Of a stretch of DNA of 64,000 nucleotides, positions 31,100 through 39,557 are shown one piece after another (position 1 is the first letter of the stretch; every line of letters begins with the position of its first letter). Position numbers and translations under genes: made by a program. Source of the DNA: Thermonema rossianum DSM 10300 (GTDB lineage: Bacteria; Bacteroidota; Bacteroidia; Cytophagales; Thermonemataceae); NCBI RefSeq assembly GCF_000426825.1, contig NZ_AUGC01000013.1, forward strand, positions 1-64,000, given 5' to 3'. Under the pieces are notes generated by a model. It was not told where the DNA came from and did not search any database. It was given only the letters and a program-made list of their open reading frames with translations.

Positions 31100-33523
31100 A
31101 TGAGGTATAAATTACTCTCTTTTTTTGTTTTCTGCTGCTCAATGCTTGCGAGTGAGGCACTGCGCGCCCAAAACTATTGGGGTCTGCACAGCAGCAACTA
31201 CAGCCCCTTGACCGGTGTGCACCTCCAGCCCGCCGATATTGTAGATGCACGCACAAAATTTCAGCTGTTGTTTGTAGGCGCCAATATGGACATAAACAAC
31301 AACTATTTAGGGTTGGAGCGCAGCACTTTCTGGAAGTTCGATTACAACAACAGCGACTTCCGGGAAAATTTAGATGGCAAGCCCAAGCGTGCACTTCTCA
31401 ATATGGACATGCAAGCCATGGGGCTGATGTTGAGCCTGTCGCCCAAAAGCGCGCTGGCATTGATGCCCAGGGTGCGCACCTTTCTGAATTTCGACGACAT
31501 AGACGAGCCCACAGCCCGTTTGATTTATAAAAGCTTCAATAGCCCGGATTTATGGCAAACTACCATTGCCGACGACCATGTATCGGGGCAAGCGCACGTG
31601 TGGGCTGAGTATGGCTTGACCTATGGGCGCATTTTGTTCGATAAAGGCGAGCATTTCCTGAAAGCTGCCGGTACGCTCAAGCTTTTGCAAGGGTTGGGTT
31701 CTGCTTATATGTATGCCAACGATTTTCGCTATGAATTTACCAATCAGGATGTCGTTTCCGTGTTTCAAACAGAATTCAGTTACGGGCATTCCGATAACTT
31801 CAGCTTGTCGGAAACGCCTTCTTACCGCTTCGTGGCGAAGCCTTCGGTAGGTTTTGATTTTGGGGTGGTGTATGAATGGCGTCCCGACTATCAAATGTAT
31901 CGCTATGAAATGGATGGAGAAGAAAACTTGCCCGACCGCGCCAAAAACCAATACCGCGCCAAGGTGGGGCTTTCACTCACCGACTTGGGACGCATACGTT
32001 ACAACAAAAGCCCCGATAGCCGCAACTTTACGGCAGATATTCAAAACTGGGACATATCGCAAGAACAAATCAATGATGTTAACGATATAGACCAAATCAT
32101 AAAAAACCGCTTTACCTATACCGAAGCGCAAGGCGAATACAAAATGAACCTGCCTACAGCCTTGAACTTGCAAGCCGACTACCTTTTTACGCAAGGCATT
32201 GGCATTAACTTTACTGCTTCATGGGCTTTGAAACAAGGCGTGAAAGACATAGACAAAAACCATTACATAACTACTTATGCCCTGACGCCGCGTTTTGAAA
32301 GCAAAAGGTATGGTTTGTATCTGCCTTTGAGTGTGCATGCCAATACAGGCTTCAATGCCGGTATAGCTGCTCGCATAGGTCCTGTGTTTTTTGGCTCGCG
32401 TGACCTGATCAGCAACTTGGCGCTTAGCAATGAAGTGCGGGGGGCTAACTTTTATTTGGGCATTAGCATCCGTGCCTTTCATAAAAAACCGAAAGACCGC
32501 GACGGCGATAAGGTGTCAGATAAGTTGGACCAATGCGTGAGCGTGCCGGGTGTGTGGGAGTTTCGCGGCTGCCCCGACAGCGATGGCGACCACGTACCCG
32601 ATACAGAAGATGCCTGCCCGCAACTGGCCGGGTTGCCACAGTTCAATGGTTGCCCCGACAGCGACTCCGACGGCGTGCCCGACAGCGAAGACGAATGCCC
32701 GCAGCAAGCCGGCTCGCGTCAGTTCAACGGCTGCCCCGACAGCGACTCCGACGGCGTGGAAGACCGTGTGGACGAGTGCCCGCTTGAGCCCGGTTTTGAG
32801 CAATTCCGCGGCTGCCCCGACAGTGACCTGGACAATGTGCCTGACAAAGACGATGCCTGCCCCGATGTGTATGGCGATGTGAACCATAAAGGTTGCCCCG
32901 ACACCGACGGCGACGGACTGTATGACCATGAAGACGGCTGCCCCGAAGTGTATGGCGACATAGCCAACGGAGGATGCCCCTATGTGGACCGCGACGGTGA
33001 CGGCATCAAAGACATCGATGATAAGTGCCCTGAAATTGCCGGACCGGCAGAAAACGACGGTTGTCCTTATAACGACATGGATGGCGACGGCGTGCCCGAT
33101 GCTTTTGACAAATGCCCTTCTACGCCCGGTCCTAAGGAAAATAACGGCTGCCCGAAACTCGAGAAAGAAGAAGAAGAAATCTTAAAAACTGCTTTTGATA
33201 ACTTGGAGTTCGAATCCGGCAGTGCCACCATCAAAACCTCTTCCTACAGTGCCCTGGTAGAGCTGGCCAATTTGTTGAAGCGCAAGCCCGGATGGCGCCT
33301 GCTTGTAGAAGGGCACACCGATAATGTGGGAAGCCGTGCCAATAACATCAAGCTCTCGGAACGAAGAGCACAGGCAGTAAAAGACTTCCTTGTAGAGCAG
33401 GGGATAGAGCCCGCACGTATCGTAACTAAAGGATGGGGACCTGACCGCCCCATAGCGCCCAATACGACGCCCGAAGGCAGACAGAAAAACCGGCGGGTAG
33501 AGTTTACCATTTTGTTTGAATAA
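31100..33523 (+). CDS. OmpA family outer-membrane protein with thrombospondin type 3 repeats
   Basis: Protein of 807 residues with a signal peptide (MRYKLLSFFVFCCSMLASEALRAQN). Residues about 25-460 form a beta-barrel part of the DUF5723 type (WGLHSSNYSPLTGVHLQPADI, EVRGANFYLGISIR). Then come about ten Ca-binding thrombospondin type 3 repeats (GCPDSDGDHVPDTEDACP and the like) at residues about 465-690, and a C-terminal OmpA peptidoglycan-binding domain (LLVEGHTDNVGSRANNIKLSERR split over it, KGWGPDRPIAPN). It would link the outer membrane to peptidoglycan with a long Ca-stiffened stalk in the periplasm. It is a single gene with a terminator right after it. Confidence 0.9.
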   Translation: MRYKLLSFFVFCCSMLASEALRAQNYWGLHSSNYSPLTGVHLQPADIVDARTKFQLLFVGANMDINNNYLGLERSTFWKFDYNNSDFRENLDGKPKRALLNMDMQAMGLMLSLSPKSALALMPRVRTFLNFDDIDEPTARLIYKSFNSPDLWQTTIADDHVSGQAHVWAEYGLTYGRILFDKGEHFLKAAGTLKLLQGLGSAYMYANDFRYEFTNQDVVSVFQTEFSYGHSDNFSLSETPSYRFVAKPSVGFDFGVVYEWRPDYQMYRYEMDGEENLPDRAKNQYRAKVGLSLTDLGRIRYNKSPDSRNFTADIQNWDISQEQINDVNDIDQIIKNRFTYTEAQGEYKMNLPTALNLQADYLFTQGIGINFTASWALKQGVKDIDKNHYITTYALTPRFESKRYGLYLPLSVHANTGFNAGIAARIGPVFFGSRDLISNLALSNEVRGANFYLGISIRAFHKKPKDRDGDKVSDKLDQCVSVPGVWEFRGCPDSDGDHVPDTEDACPQLAGLPQFNGCPDSDSDGVPDSEDECPQQAGSRQFNGCPDSDSDGVEDRVDECPLEPGFEQFRGCPDSDLDNVPDKDDACPDVYGDVNHKGCPDTDGDGLYDHEDGCPEVYGDIANGGCPYVDRDGDGIKDIDDKCPEIAGPAENDGCPYNDMDGDGVPDAFDKCPSTPGPKENNGCPKLEKEEEEILKTAFDNLEFESGSATIKTSSYSALVELANLLKRKPGWRLLVEGHTDNVGSRANNIKLSERRAQAVKDFLVEQGIEPARIVTKGWGPDRPIAPNTTPEGRQKNRRVEFTILFE
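32497..33160 (+). repeat. In-gene thrombospondin type 3 repeats
   Basis: About ten copies of a 20-30 residue Asp-rich unit (GCPDSDxDGVPDxxDxCP) inside the OmpA-like gene. Some neighbouring DNA units (around 32650-32760) are almost identical, pointing to recent duplication. Confidence 0.85.
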
Positions 33524-33543
33524 GTTTGCACTTCCTTGAGTTT

Positions 33544-33576
33544 ATCCCGTCTTGGCTTTTGCTTGCCGGACGGGAT
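33544..33576 (+). terminator. Intrinsic terminator after the OmpA gene
   Basis: Perfect eight-base arms ATCCCGTC and GACGGGAT around a 17-base loop, then TTTTATTTTTG. The stem starts 20 bases after the OmpA stop codon. Confidence 0.85.
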
Positions 33577-33626
33577 TTTTATTTTTGTAGATAATTCAAA
33601 CGTAAAAAAACAGAACTTATACCGCT

Positions 33627-34223
33627 ATGAAATACCTGGTGCTTGATTTGGAGCTTACCGGGCCCGACCTGGGCTATCACGATATGATTCAAATAGGGGC
33701 TGTGCTTTGCGATGCGCAATGGAACGAGCAAAGCCATTTTTTGAGCAATGTATATCCCGAAAATCCCGAAGCCATTTCGCAGCGTTCGGAAGAAATACAC
33801 GGCTTGTCTATTTATGACTTGGAGGATGCCCCGGCACGTTATGAAGTGCTTGAGTCTTTTGAGCAGTGGGTCCGGCAGACACTCGGACGCAACGAATACG
33901 CCAGCTTAAAAGACGTCATACTTTGCGGGCAAGGAGTGCTTACCGACGTCAATTTTTTGAAGTGGGCATTTGAAGAAGAGAACATAGACTGGCCCTTTTC
34001 CTACAAAATCCTTGACCTGATGAGCCTTAGCCTTTTGATGTACAAGGTGTTGAAAAACAACGGCAAAAAGGTGCCCAAATCTCATAGTTTGGATGCCGTT
34101 GCCGCCATGTTCGGTTTAAGCCGCGATGGTGAAGAGCACAATGCTTTGGAAGATGCCCGCTTGACGGCCGCTTGTTTCAAAGCCTATTGGGAAATAGCCG
34201 ATAATTTGAAGTTGGAAGAGTAA
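33627..34223 (+). CDS. DEDDh 3'-5' exonuclease (RNase T/DnaQ-like)
   Basis: Protein of 198 residues with the exonuclease fold. The first motif YLVLDLELTGPDLGYHDMIQIGAV has the Asp-x-Glu pair, the middle part VILCGQGVLTDVNFLKWAFEEE supplies the second acidic motif, and SLDAVAAMFGLSRDGEEHNALEDARLTAACF holds the HxxxxD end motif (H..NALEDA). It could trim DNA or RNA; the substrate is unclear. It is followed after 16 bases, in the same direction, by the small CARF-like gene, so the two are likely co-transcribed. Confidence 0.88.
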   Translation: MKYLVLDLELTGPDLGYHDMIQIGAVLCDAQWNEQSHFLSNVYPENPEAISQRSEEIHGLSIYDLEDAPARYEVLESFEQWVRQTLGRNEYASLKDVILCGQGVLTDVNFLKWAFEEENIDWPFSYKILDLMSLSLLMYKVLKNNGKKVPKSHSLDAVAAMFGLSRDGEEHNALEDARLTAACFKAYWEIADNLKLEE

Positions 34224-34239
34224 AAAAACAACAAAACAT

Positions 34240-34626
34240 ATGCTTATTAACTTTTCTCAATTGCCGCTTGTACAATGGAGTGCCGCACAAAAAGAATATG
34301 CCATCCGGCACTATGGCAAAATAGAAGAGGTGAGCTTTCCCGAGGTGCCCGTCGAAGCCGATGTGTCCTATGTGGAAGATTTGGCAGAGCGTTGCTTCTT
34401 ACGTATCACGGCTTTGATTGAAGAATTGGGCAAAAACAAAGACGAAGTGACCATACTCGTACGGGGCGAGCCCTCGCTTTCTTTTGCCGTAGTGCGCATG
34501 CTACAGAAGGAAGGTTACACATGTGTGGTAGATGCCACGGAAAGGCGTAAGCGTTTCCGTGAAGATGGTTCCGTAGAAGTAACTTATGAGTTTTACCGTT
34601 TCAGAGAATACCCGCAGCTGCTATAG
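34240..34626 (+). CDS. Small Rossmann/CARF-like protein (family sometimes labelled CRISPR-associated)
   Basis: Protein of 128 residues that matches, in layout, a small family with an N-terminal LIN-(F/L)-S-x-x-P...QWS...Q pattern (MLINFSQLPLVQWSAAQ), a VSFPEVPVEAD segment, a middle ILVRGEPSLSFAVVRMLQ and a C-terminal FYRFREY. From memory such proteins are often labelled CRISPR-associated and may bind cyclic oligonucleotides, but I have no assigned role for them. It has no nuclease motif I can see and lies directly after the DEDDh exonuclease gene. No cas genes are in the window. Its end overlaps the convergent glycosyltransferase gene by six bases. Confidence 0.55.
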   Translation: MLINFSQLPLVQWSAAQKEYAIRHYGKIEEVSFPEVPVEADVSYVEDLAERCFLRITALIEELGKNKDEVTILVRGEPSLSFAVVRMLQKEGYTCVVDATERRKRFREDGSVEVTYEFYRFREYPQLL

Positions 34627-35745
34627 GCGATACAGCGCCTGCAGGCGATCAAGCATAAGCCCTAAATCGAAAAGCTCGGCAACCTTCTTTTGGCCGTTTT
34701 CAATCACCTTTTGCCGCAACACTTGGTCGGTGAGCAGCCGGTGCATGCCTTCCGTAATGGCTTCGTGATTACGGTAAGGCACTACCCAGGCATTTTCTTC
34801 ATGCACAATGAAATCATGTGCAATGCCCGACAGCGTGAACACTGAAGGAATGCCACAGGCCAATGCTTCTACATACGTTTGCCCAAAGGCTTCTATCCGG
34901 GCGTTAACAGGCACGTGAACATACACATGAAAAAGACGGTAGAGCGCTGCCAAATCTTCTTCAAAAGGGATTTCCGTATAATTTTTAGAAGGCAAATGTT
35001 TTTGCAGGAGCCGGTGAATGGTGGCTGCATAGTCGCCGCGGGCATTGGCCAATACAAGATGCGCCTGCGGGTATTGTTGGTGCAGCTGCGCAAAGGCCGG
35101 AATGATGTATTGTATGCCTTTTAAGTGTATATACCGGGCAATGACACCTATTACTGGAAAAGCATCTGCCGGAATGCCATGCCGCCGGCGCACGGCTTCC
35201 ACCCGCTCTTGGGAGCAATGTGCCAAGCTTTGCAGGTCGAAGCCATGATGGATAAGGTGCACTTTCCTTTTGGGCACTTTTTCCATAGCACACAGCACTT
35301 CTTCCACATTGCGGCTGATAGCTACGATGTCGGTAGCCAAGGCATTGAGCAGGCGGTCATACCAAACGGCGCGCGGAAAATACTCATGGTGAAAAGTAGA
35401 ATGGTGGCGGGTGTAGATGCGTTGCCGGATACCGGCAGCCTTGGCAGCGCTCAAGCCAAGCAAAGAGGCATCGAAGAGGTGGGTGTGTACCACCAAAGGG
35501 CGATGCCTGTGCAAGTAGAAAAACAACTGCCACCAGAGGCGCGGATAGCTCTTTTTTCCATGTAGAGGGTAGTGGGTCACCTGGAAACGGTGCGCTTGCA
35601 GAAACGCTTGCAAAGCCGTGTGGGGGCTCGAATTGAGCAGTATAAAAGCAGGCTCTATGCCTCTTGCTCTTAAACCAAGGGCTGTCCACTCAAAAGCGAG
35701 TGATTTATGGATGTCTGAAATGATATATACGACCTGATGCTTCAT
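34621..35745 (-). CDS. Glycosyltransferase family 4 protein
   Basis: Protein of 374 residues of the GT-B fold. N-terminal domain: VYIISDIHKSLAFEWTALGLRARGIEPAF and VVHTHLFDASLLGLSAAKAAGI. C-terminal domain: PVIGVIARYIHLKGIQYIIPAFAQL, then EAFGQTYVEALACGIPSVFTLSGIA, which carries the EX7E motif of the family. It probably adds a sugar during envelope or exopolysaccharide synthesis. It lies nine bases after the SDR gene (35754) in the same direction, so they may form a pair. Substrate unknown. Confidence 0.9.
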   Translation of the reverse strand: MKHQVVYIISDIHKSLAFEWTALGLRARGIEPAFILLNSSPHTALQAFLQAHRFQVTHYPLHGKKSYPRLWWQLFFYLHRHRPLVVHTHLFDASLLGLSAAKAAGIRQRIYTRHHSTFHHEYFPRAVWYDRLLNALATDIVAISRNVEEVLCAMEKVPKRKVHLIHHGFDLQSLAHCSQERVEAVRRRHGIPADAFPVIGVIARYIHLKGIQYIIPAFAQLHQQYPQAHLVLANARGDYAATIHRLLQKHLPSKNYTEIPFEEDLAALYRLFHVYVHVPVNARIEAFGQTYVEALACGIPSVFTLSGIAHDFIVHEENAWVVPYRNHEAITEGMHRLLTDQVLRQKVIENGQKKVAELFDLGLMLDRLQALYRL

Positions 35746-35753
35746 GAATAGAT

Positions 35754-36446
35754 TTAAGGTGTTGACACCGAAACCGGCAGTATTTTACCATTGAAGAAGC
35801 GATGCCCGTGCAGGCAAAAATCCGCAATGAATGCAGCCATTTCGTCTGCACTCAAAGGCGCTTTATAGTCCGGAAAGGCTGTTTGCAGCATTTCGGTTTG
35901 CACCGCCCCCAATGCCAGACAGTTGACGGCAATGCCTGCTTCCTGCCACTCTTGTGCCAGGCATTCGCTCAAGGTGGCCAAGGCTGCTTTGGATGCACTA
36001 TATACCGCCAAGCCCGGAAATTTTTGGCTTCCTTGAAAGCCCCCCATGCTGCCAATGGTTACCACATGACTGCCCGCTCCAAGATAGGGGCGAAGCAGCT
36101 GCAACAGAAGTACGGCACCGGTGAAGTTGACATGGATTTGGTTGATTATATCTAAATAACTTTGTAGTTCAAAGCTTTTGTTTACCAGATAGCCTGCATT
36201 GTATATGAGCCGGTCCAGTTGTTGAGTATGCTGTTCTGCAAGCCACTTTTGCAGGCGTGGCGCTTCTTTCTGCATATTTCCCAGATCGATTGACAGAAAA
36301 GAGAACTGTTGGGGATATTGCCGTTCCAGTTGTTTCAAACTATCGGTATGCCTGCTCAAAGCCAGTACATGGTGTTGTTGCTGCAGCAGCAGGCGGCACA
36401 GAGCCGCACCAATGCCCCGGGAAGCACCGGCTATCAGTATTTTCAT
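35754..36446 (-). CDS. Short-chain dehydrogenase/reductase
   Basis: NAD(P)-dependent oxidoreductase of 230 residues. Cofactor motif ILIAGASRGIGAALC at residue 3, NAG in RLIYNAGYLV, catalytic Ser in VTIGSMGG, and the YSASK catalytic pair in YSASKAALATL. Start 36446 (MKILIAG) is chosen because the longer frame adds a basic, unrelated leader. It is transcribed with the glycosyltransferase gene after it. Substrate unknown. Confidence 0.9.
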   Translation of the reverse strand: MKILIAGASRGIGAALCRLLLQQQHHVLALSRHTDSLKQLERQYPQQFSFLSIDLGNMQKEAPRLQKWLAEQHTQQLDRLIYNAGYLVNKSFELQSYLDIINQIHVNFTGAVLLLQLLRPYLGAGSHVVTIGSMGGFQGSQKFPGLAVYSASKAALATLSECLAQEWQEAGIAVNCLALGAVQTEMLQTAFPDYKAPLSADEMAAFIADFCLHGHRFFNGKILPVSVSTP

Positions 36447-36540
36447 GCTTTTATGTTTTGTGGGTGAATGTGATGATGGCTTTTCTGCAAAGTAAAACAA
36501 AAAACTTTCACTTTTCTTTCGATACCATGTTTAAAAAGCA

Positions 36541-36564
36541 AAGCGGGACACAGGGTTCCCGCTT
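36541..36564 (-). terminator. Intrinsic terminator after the phenylalanine hydroxylase gene
   Basis: Perfect eight-base arms AAGCGGGA and TCCCGCTT around an eight-base loop. In the leftward direction it is followed by TTGCTTTTTAAA. It lies 35 bases past the hydroxylase stop codon. Confidence 0.75.
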
Positions 36565-36598
36565 GAGGTCAGTTTTTATGAACAATTGGTGTTCTCTG

Positions 36599-38356
36599 TT
36601 AGCTAATGGCTACGTTGGGAATGAGTGCCAGCCCGTCGTGAATGAGTTTGGCTAAATGGCTATGCTGTTGAGCCATTTCTTTGAGTTTCTCTTCCAGCTT
36701 TTGTGCCAGTTGGTTCATGCCGTCTTGAGTGGCAGCCACTTCCAGCATTTCCAGCAGCAGGAGCCACACCTCTTCCCGTTTCATGAAGTTTTGCGCTTCT
36801 TTCCAAATGTTTTGCAATTGACTTGCTTCTCTTCTGCCCTCTCTGATGTCGCGTACGGCTTGATAAAGTGCATGTAGCGCACGGTTTTGTTCGTCGTATT
36901 GCGGGCGGTGCGTTTTTTCTTCCGGCACCGGATAGAAAAGCTCAAAGCCTTCGGGGTCGGCAGGTCCGGAGAAGACACTCACCACCGTTTCGCCTACACA
37001 AAGGTCGTACACGCCCCATGCAGGCTCGAATAAACGTTTGCCGTTCATTTCCACACTGCACTCATCAAAGCTCATCAAGATGATTTCACCACGGCTGTTG
37101 CGCCGTACATTCAGCAGGCGCCCTTCTACTACCACGCCGCTGCGGTATTCAAGACGGCAGCGCCTGCCTTCTTCTATACCTAAGGCACGCAGGTCGCCAT
37201 AACTCATTTTGCCGATGGGTTGGTCGGTTTGTTTGAGCAGCCCTATGGGCGTGCCATATCCTTCGGCATGGTAGTCTTTGTCATGCCCAATGAGCAAGCG
37301 CCCGTTGTAGCTAAGCATGGTAGGTCCTTGGGTGCGCAGGTAGGCCGGGGTGCCGGTGTTGTCGGCAAGCACTTCTACGAAGGTGCCCGATATCTGCACA
37401 CCGTTGTTGAGCTGTGCAGTAGCCGTATTTTTCGATTCAATGGCTTTCTGCAGGCCATACATGCCGCCACGCCGCAGTGCCATGGTATCGGCAAACTGAT
37501 CCAAAACTTCCGATAAGTAATGGAAGCTCGGAGTCACAAAAAGTTGTGGTTGGGGCTTGGTAATATCAAACGATACGTCGGCGGCTTCAATGCTGTATGG
37601 CAGTTTTTTTACCTTATCACTCATACACCACACACTCTCGCCAATAGAAGAGAGCAGTCCCGCACCATATATTTTAGGATTTTTCAAGTCGCCAATAAGA
37701 CCATACTCTACTGTCCACCAGTGCAGGTTACGGATGCGCGCCATCTCGGATGGCTCGCCCATGTTGGCTTCTATTTCTTTGATACGCTCTTCGGCTTCGG
37801 CTATTTCGTGCGGCGGCGTATTGGGATCTTCTTTAATGATAGACAGGTGACGAATGGCTTCATACAAGGCATAGTCTTGCGCTGAAGACAGTGCTTTGCT
37901 GCCTATCAGTCCAAAATAACGCAGGTATTCGGCATAAGCCGGGTCGGCAATGATGGGGGCATGCCCGGCCGCTTCGTGGATGATATCGGGCGCGGGGGTG
38001 TACTCTATGTGCTTGAGTTGCCGTATGTCGGCGGCAATTACCAGCACGTTATAGGCTTGAAATTCCATAAAGGCAGCGGGAGGAATGAAACCGTCCACGG
38101 TGACGGCAGCCCATCCTATTTTGCCCAGTATTTCATTCATTTCGTCAATATGGGGGATTTTGTCTATGGTAATCCCCGTTTTGCGCAAGCCTTCTATATA
38201 TGATTCGTGGGCAACATGTTGCAAATAGTTATAGTTCTGACGCATGACATAGCGCCATACGGCATGGTCCAAAGCGGTGTATCGGTCGTATTCCTGATCA
38301 ACAATAAAGGCTTTCAGGTGTTTAGGCAGGCGTTCTATAATTTTATTTGGTTTCAT
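36599..38356 (-). CDS. Phenylalanine 4-monooxygenase (aromatic amino acid hydroxylase), long form
   Basis: Pterin- and iron-dependent hydroxylase of 585 residues, likely converting phenylalanine to tyrosine. The catalytic domain has the iron ligands His127 and His132 in PAPDIIHEAAGHAPII and Glu217 in WWTVEYGL; DGFIPPAAFMEFQAYNVLVIA and SIGESVWCMSD are also typical. About 300 residues follow the catalytic domain (from about residue 310). They include short strand-rich stretches such as LRTQGPTMLSYNGRLLIGHD, and end in a helical tail (AQKLEEKLKEMAQQHSHLAKLIHDG). Usual bacterial enzymes have about 270-300 residues, so this is the long type found in several Bacteroidota. It is preceded by its own promoter region of about 95 bases. 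Confidence 0.9.
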   Translation of the reverse strand: MKPNKIIERLPKHLKAFIVDQEYDRYTALDHAVWRYVMRQNYNYLQHVAHESYIEGLRKTGITIDKIPHIDEMNEILGKIGWAAVTVDGFIPPAAFMEFQAYNVLVIAADIRQLKHIEYTPAPDIIHEAAGHAPIIADPAYAEYLRYFGLIGSKALSSAQDYALYEAIRHLSIIKEDPNTPPHEIAEAEERIKEIEANMGEPSEMARIRNLHWWTVEYGLIGDLKNPKIYGAGLLSSIGESVWCMSDKVKKLPYSIEAADVSFDITKPQPQLFVTPSFHYLSEVLDQFADTMALRRGGMYGLQKAIESKNTATAQLNNGVQISGTFVEVLADNTGTPAYLRTQGPTMLSYNGRLLIGHDKDYHAEGYGTPIGLLKQTDQPIGKMSYGDLRALGIEEGRRCRLEYRSGVVVEGRLLNVRRNSRGEIILMSFDECSVEMNGKRLFEPAWGVYDLCVGETVVSVFSGPADPEGFELFYPVPEEKTHRPQYDEQNRALHALYQAVRDIREGRREASQLQNIWKEAQNFMKREEVWLLLLEMLEVAATQDGMNQLAQKLEEKLKEMAQQHSHLAKLIHDGLALIPNVAIS

Positions 38357-38452
38357 GGGTGCAAGATTTAAAGATGGATGCTTATTCTTCTACAAATATG
38401 CATATTTTTTCTTTGAAAATCAATAAACACAAAAGCCCTGCTCTCTTTTCCA

Positions 38453-39547
38453 TTAACGTGGACGATAGACGTTTAGTGCCTCTGCCACATAGGTTATTTC
38501 CTGTGGGCTAAGTTCCGGAAACAGGGGTAAGCTTACACAGTGGGCGGCGTGGTATTCGGCTTGGGGGCAGTGGGCTGTTTCGCTACGAAAGACAGCCTGT
38601 TGGTGGCAGCACACGGGATAGTGTATGCCGTAACCAATGCCTTTTTTATCAAGGTATTTCAAAAAATGATGCCTGTCGGGTACCTGCACCACGCACAAGT
38701 GGTAAGCCGGGCGGCAATTGGGAGGTTCTTGCGGAAAACGGATGTAAGGTGTATCGACAGCCCGGCGGTAGGTAGTTACAATCTCTTGCTTTCGTTTTAT
38801 CCATTCGTCCAGAAAGGGGAGTTTGGCTTCCAAGATGGCGGCTTCCAGAGCGCCCATACGGAAGTTATAACCTGCTACTTCGTGGTAGTACTTTTGCACA
38901 TTGCCTTGGTTGCGCAAGGCACGAAGCAAATGCCGGTGGGCTGGATCTTTGAAAGCAATTGCCCCGCCTTCGCCGGCAGTGCCCAAGTTTTTGGTGGGGT
39001 AGAAGCTAAAGGCTGCCATATCGCCGAAGCTGCCGGCTTTTTGTTGCCCTATTTGCGTACCAAAAGCTTGGGCTGCGTCTTCAATCAGCCACAGGCCATG
39101 TACCTGACAAAAACGGGCAATGGTGTTGATGTCGCAGGGGATGCCATAGAGATGCACTGCCAACACCGCTTTGGTGTGGGGTGTCAGCAGGTGGGGCAGC
39201 TGTTGCGGGTCCATTTGCCAGCTGTATGGATCTATGTCGGCGAATACAGGGCGCGCGCCCGTTTGTCTGATTGCTGCCGCACAAGCAGCATAAGTGTTGG
39301 CAGGCAAAATCACTTCATCGCCTTTGCCTATATTGAGGGCTTTGAGTGCCAAAAATAAAGCGGCGGTGCCACTATTGACTGCGAGCACATGGGGCACGCC
39401 GCAAATTGCTGCCAGTTTTTGCTCGAGTGTGGACACGCAGGCTTCACCGCTAAACTGCCCGCTGTCCAGTACTTCCTCGATTTTTGGTAAAAGAATATGT
39501 TTCAGCTTTTGACTTTGCCGGCTTAGGTCAAAAAAAGGCACTCGCAT
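38453..39547 (-). CDS. DegT/DnrJ/EryC1 family aminotransferase
   Basis: PLP-dependent sugar aminotransferase-type protein of 364 residues. Seen: VPFFDLSRQSQKLK at the start, FSGEACVSTLEQKLA, AVNSGTAALFLALKALNIGKGDEVILP, AVHLYGIPCDI, WLIEDAAQAFG, and the Lys motif AFSFYPTKNLGTAGEGGAIAF with the PLP Lys. Such enzymes transaminate nucleotide-linked keto-sugars for surface polysaccharide. Start 39547 (MRVPFFDL) is chosen; the longer frame runs 135 bases into the upstream gene. It follows the S1/P1 nuclease gene by ten bases. The two have no clear shared function. Confidence 0.9.
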   Translation of the reverse strand: MRVPFFDLSRQSQKLKHILLPKIEEVLDSGQFSGEACVSTLEQKLAAICGVPHVLAVNSGTAALFLALKALNIGKGDEVILPANTYAACAAAIRQTGARPVFADIDPYSWQMDPQQLPHLLTPHTKAVLAVHLYGIPCDINTIARFCQVHGLWLIEDAAQAFGTQIGQQKAGSFGDMAAFSFYPTKNLGTAGEGGAIAFKDPAHRHLLRALRNQGNVQKYYHEVAGYNFRMGALEAAILEAKLPFLDEWIKRKQEIVTTYRRAVDTPYIRFPQEPPNCRPAYHLCVVQVPDRHHFLKYLDKKGIGYGIHYPVCCHQQAVFRSETAHCPQAEYHAAHCVSLPLFPELSPQEITYVAEALNVYRPR

Positions 39548-39557
39548 AAAGCGGTAT

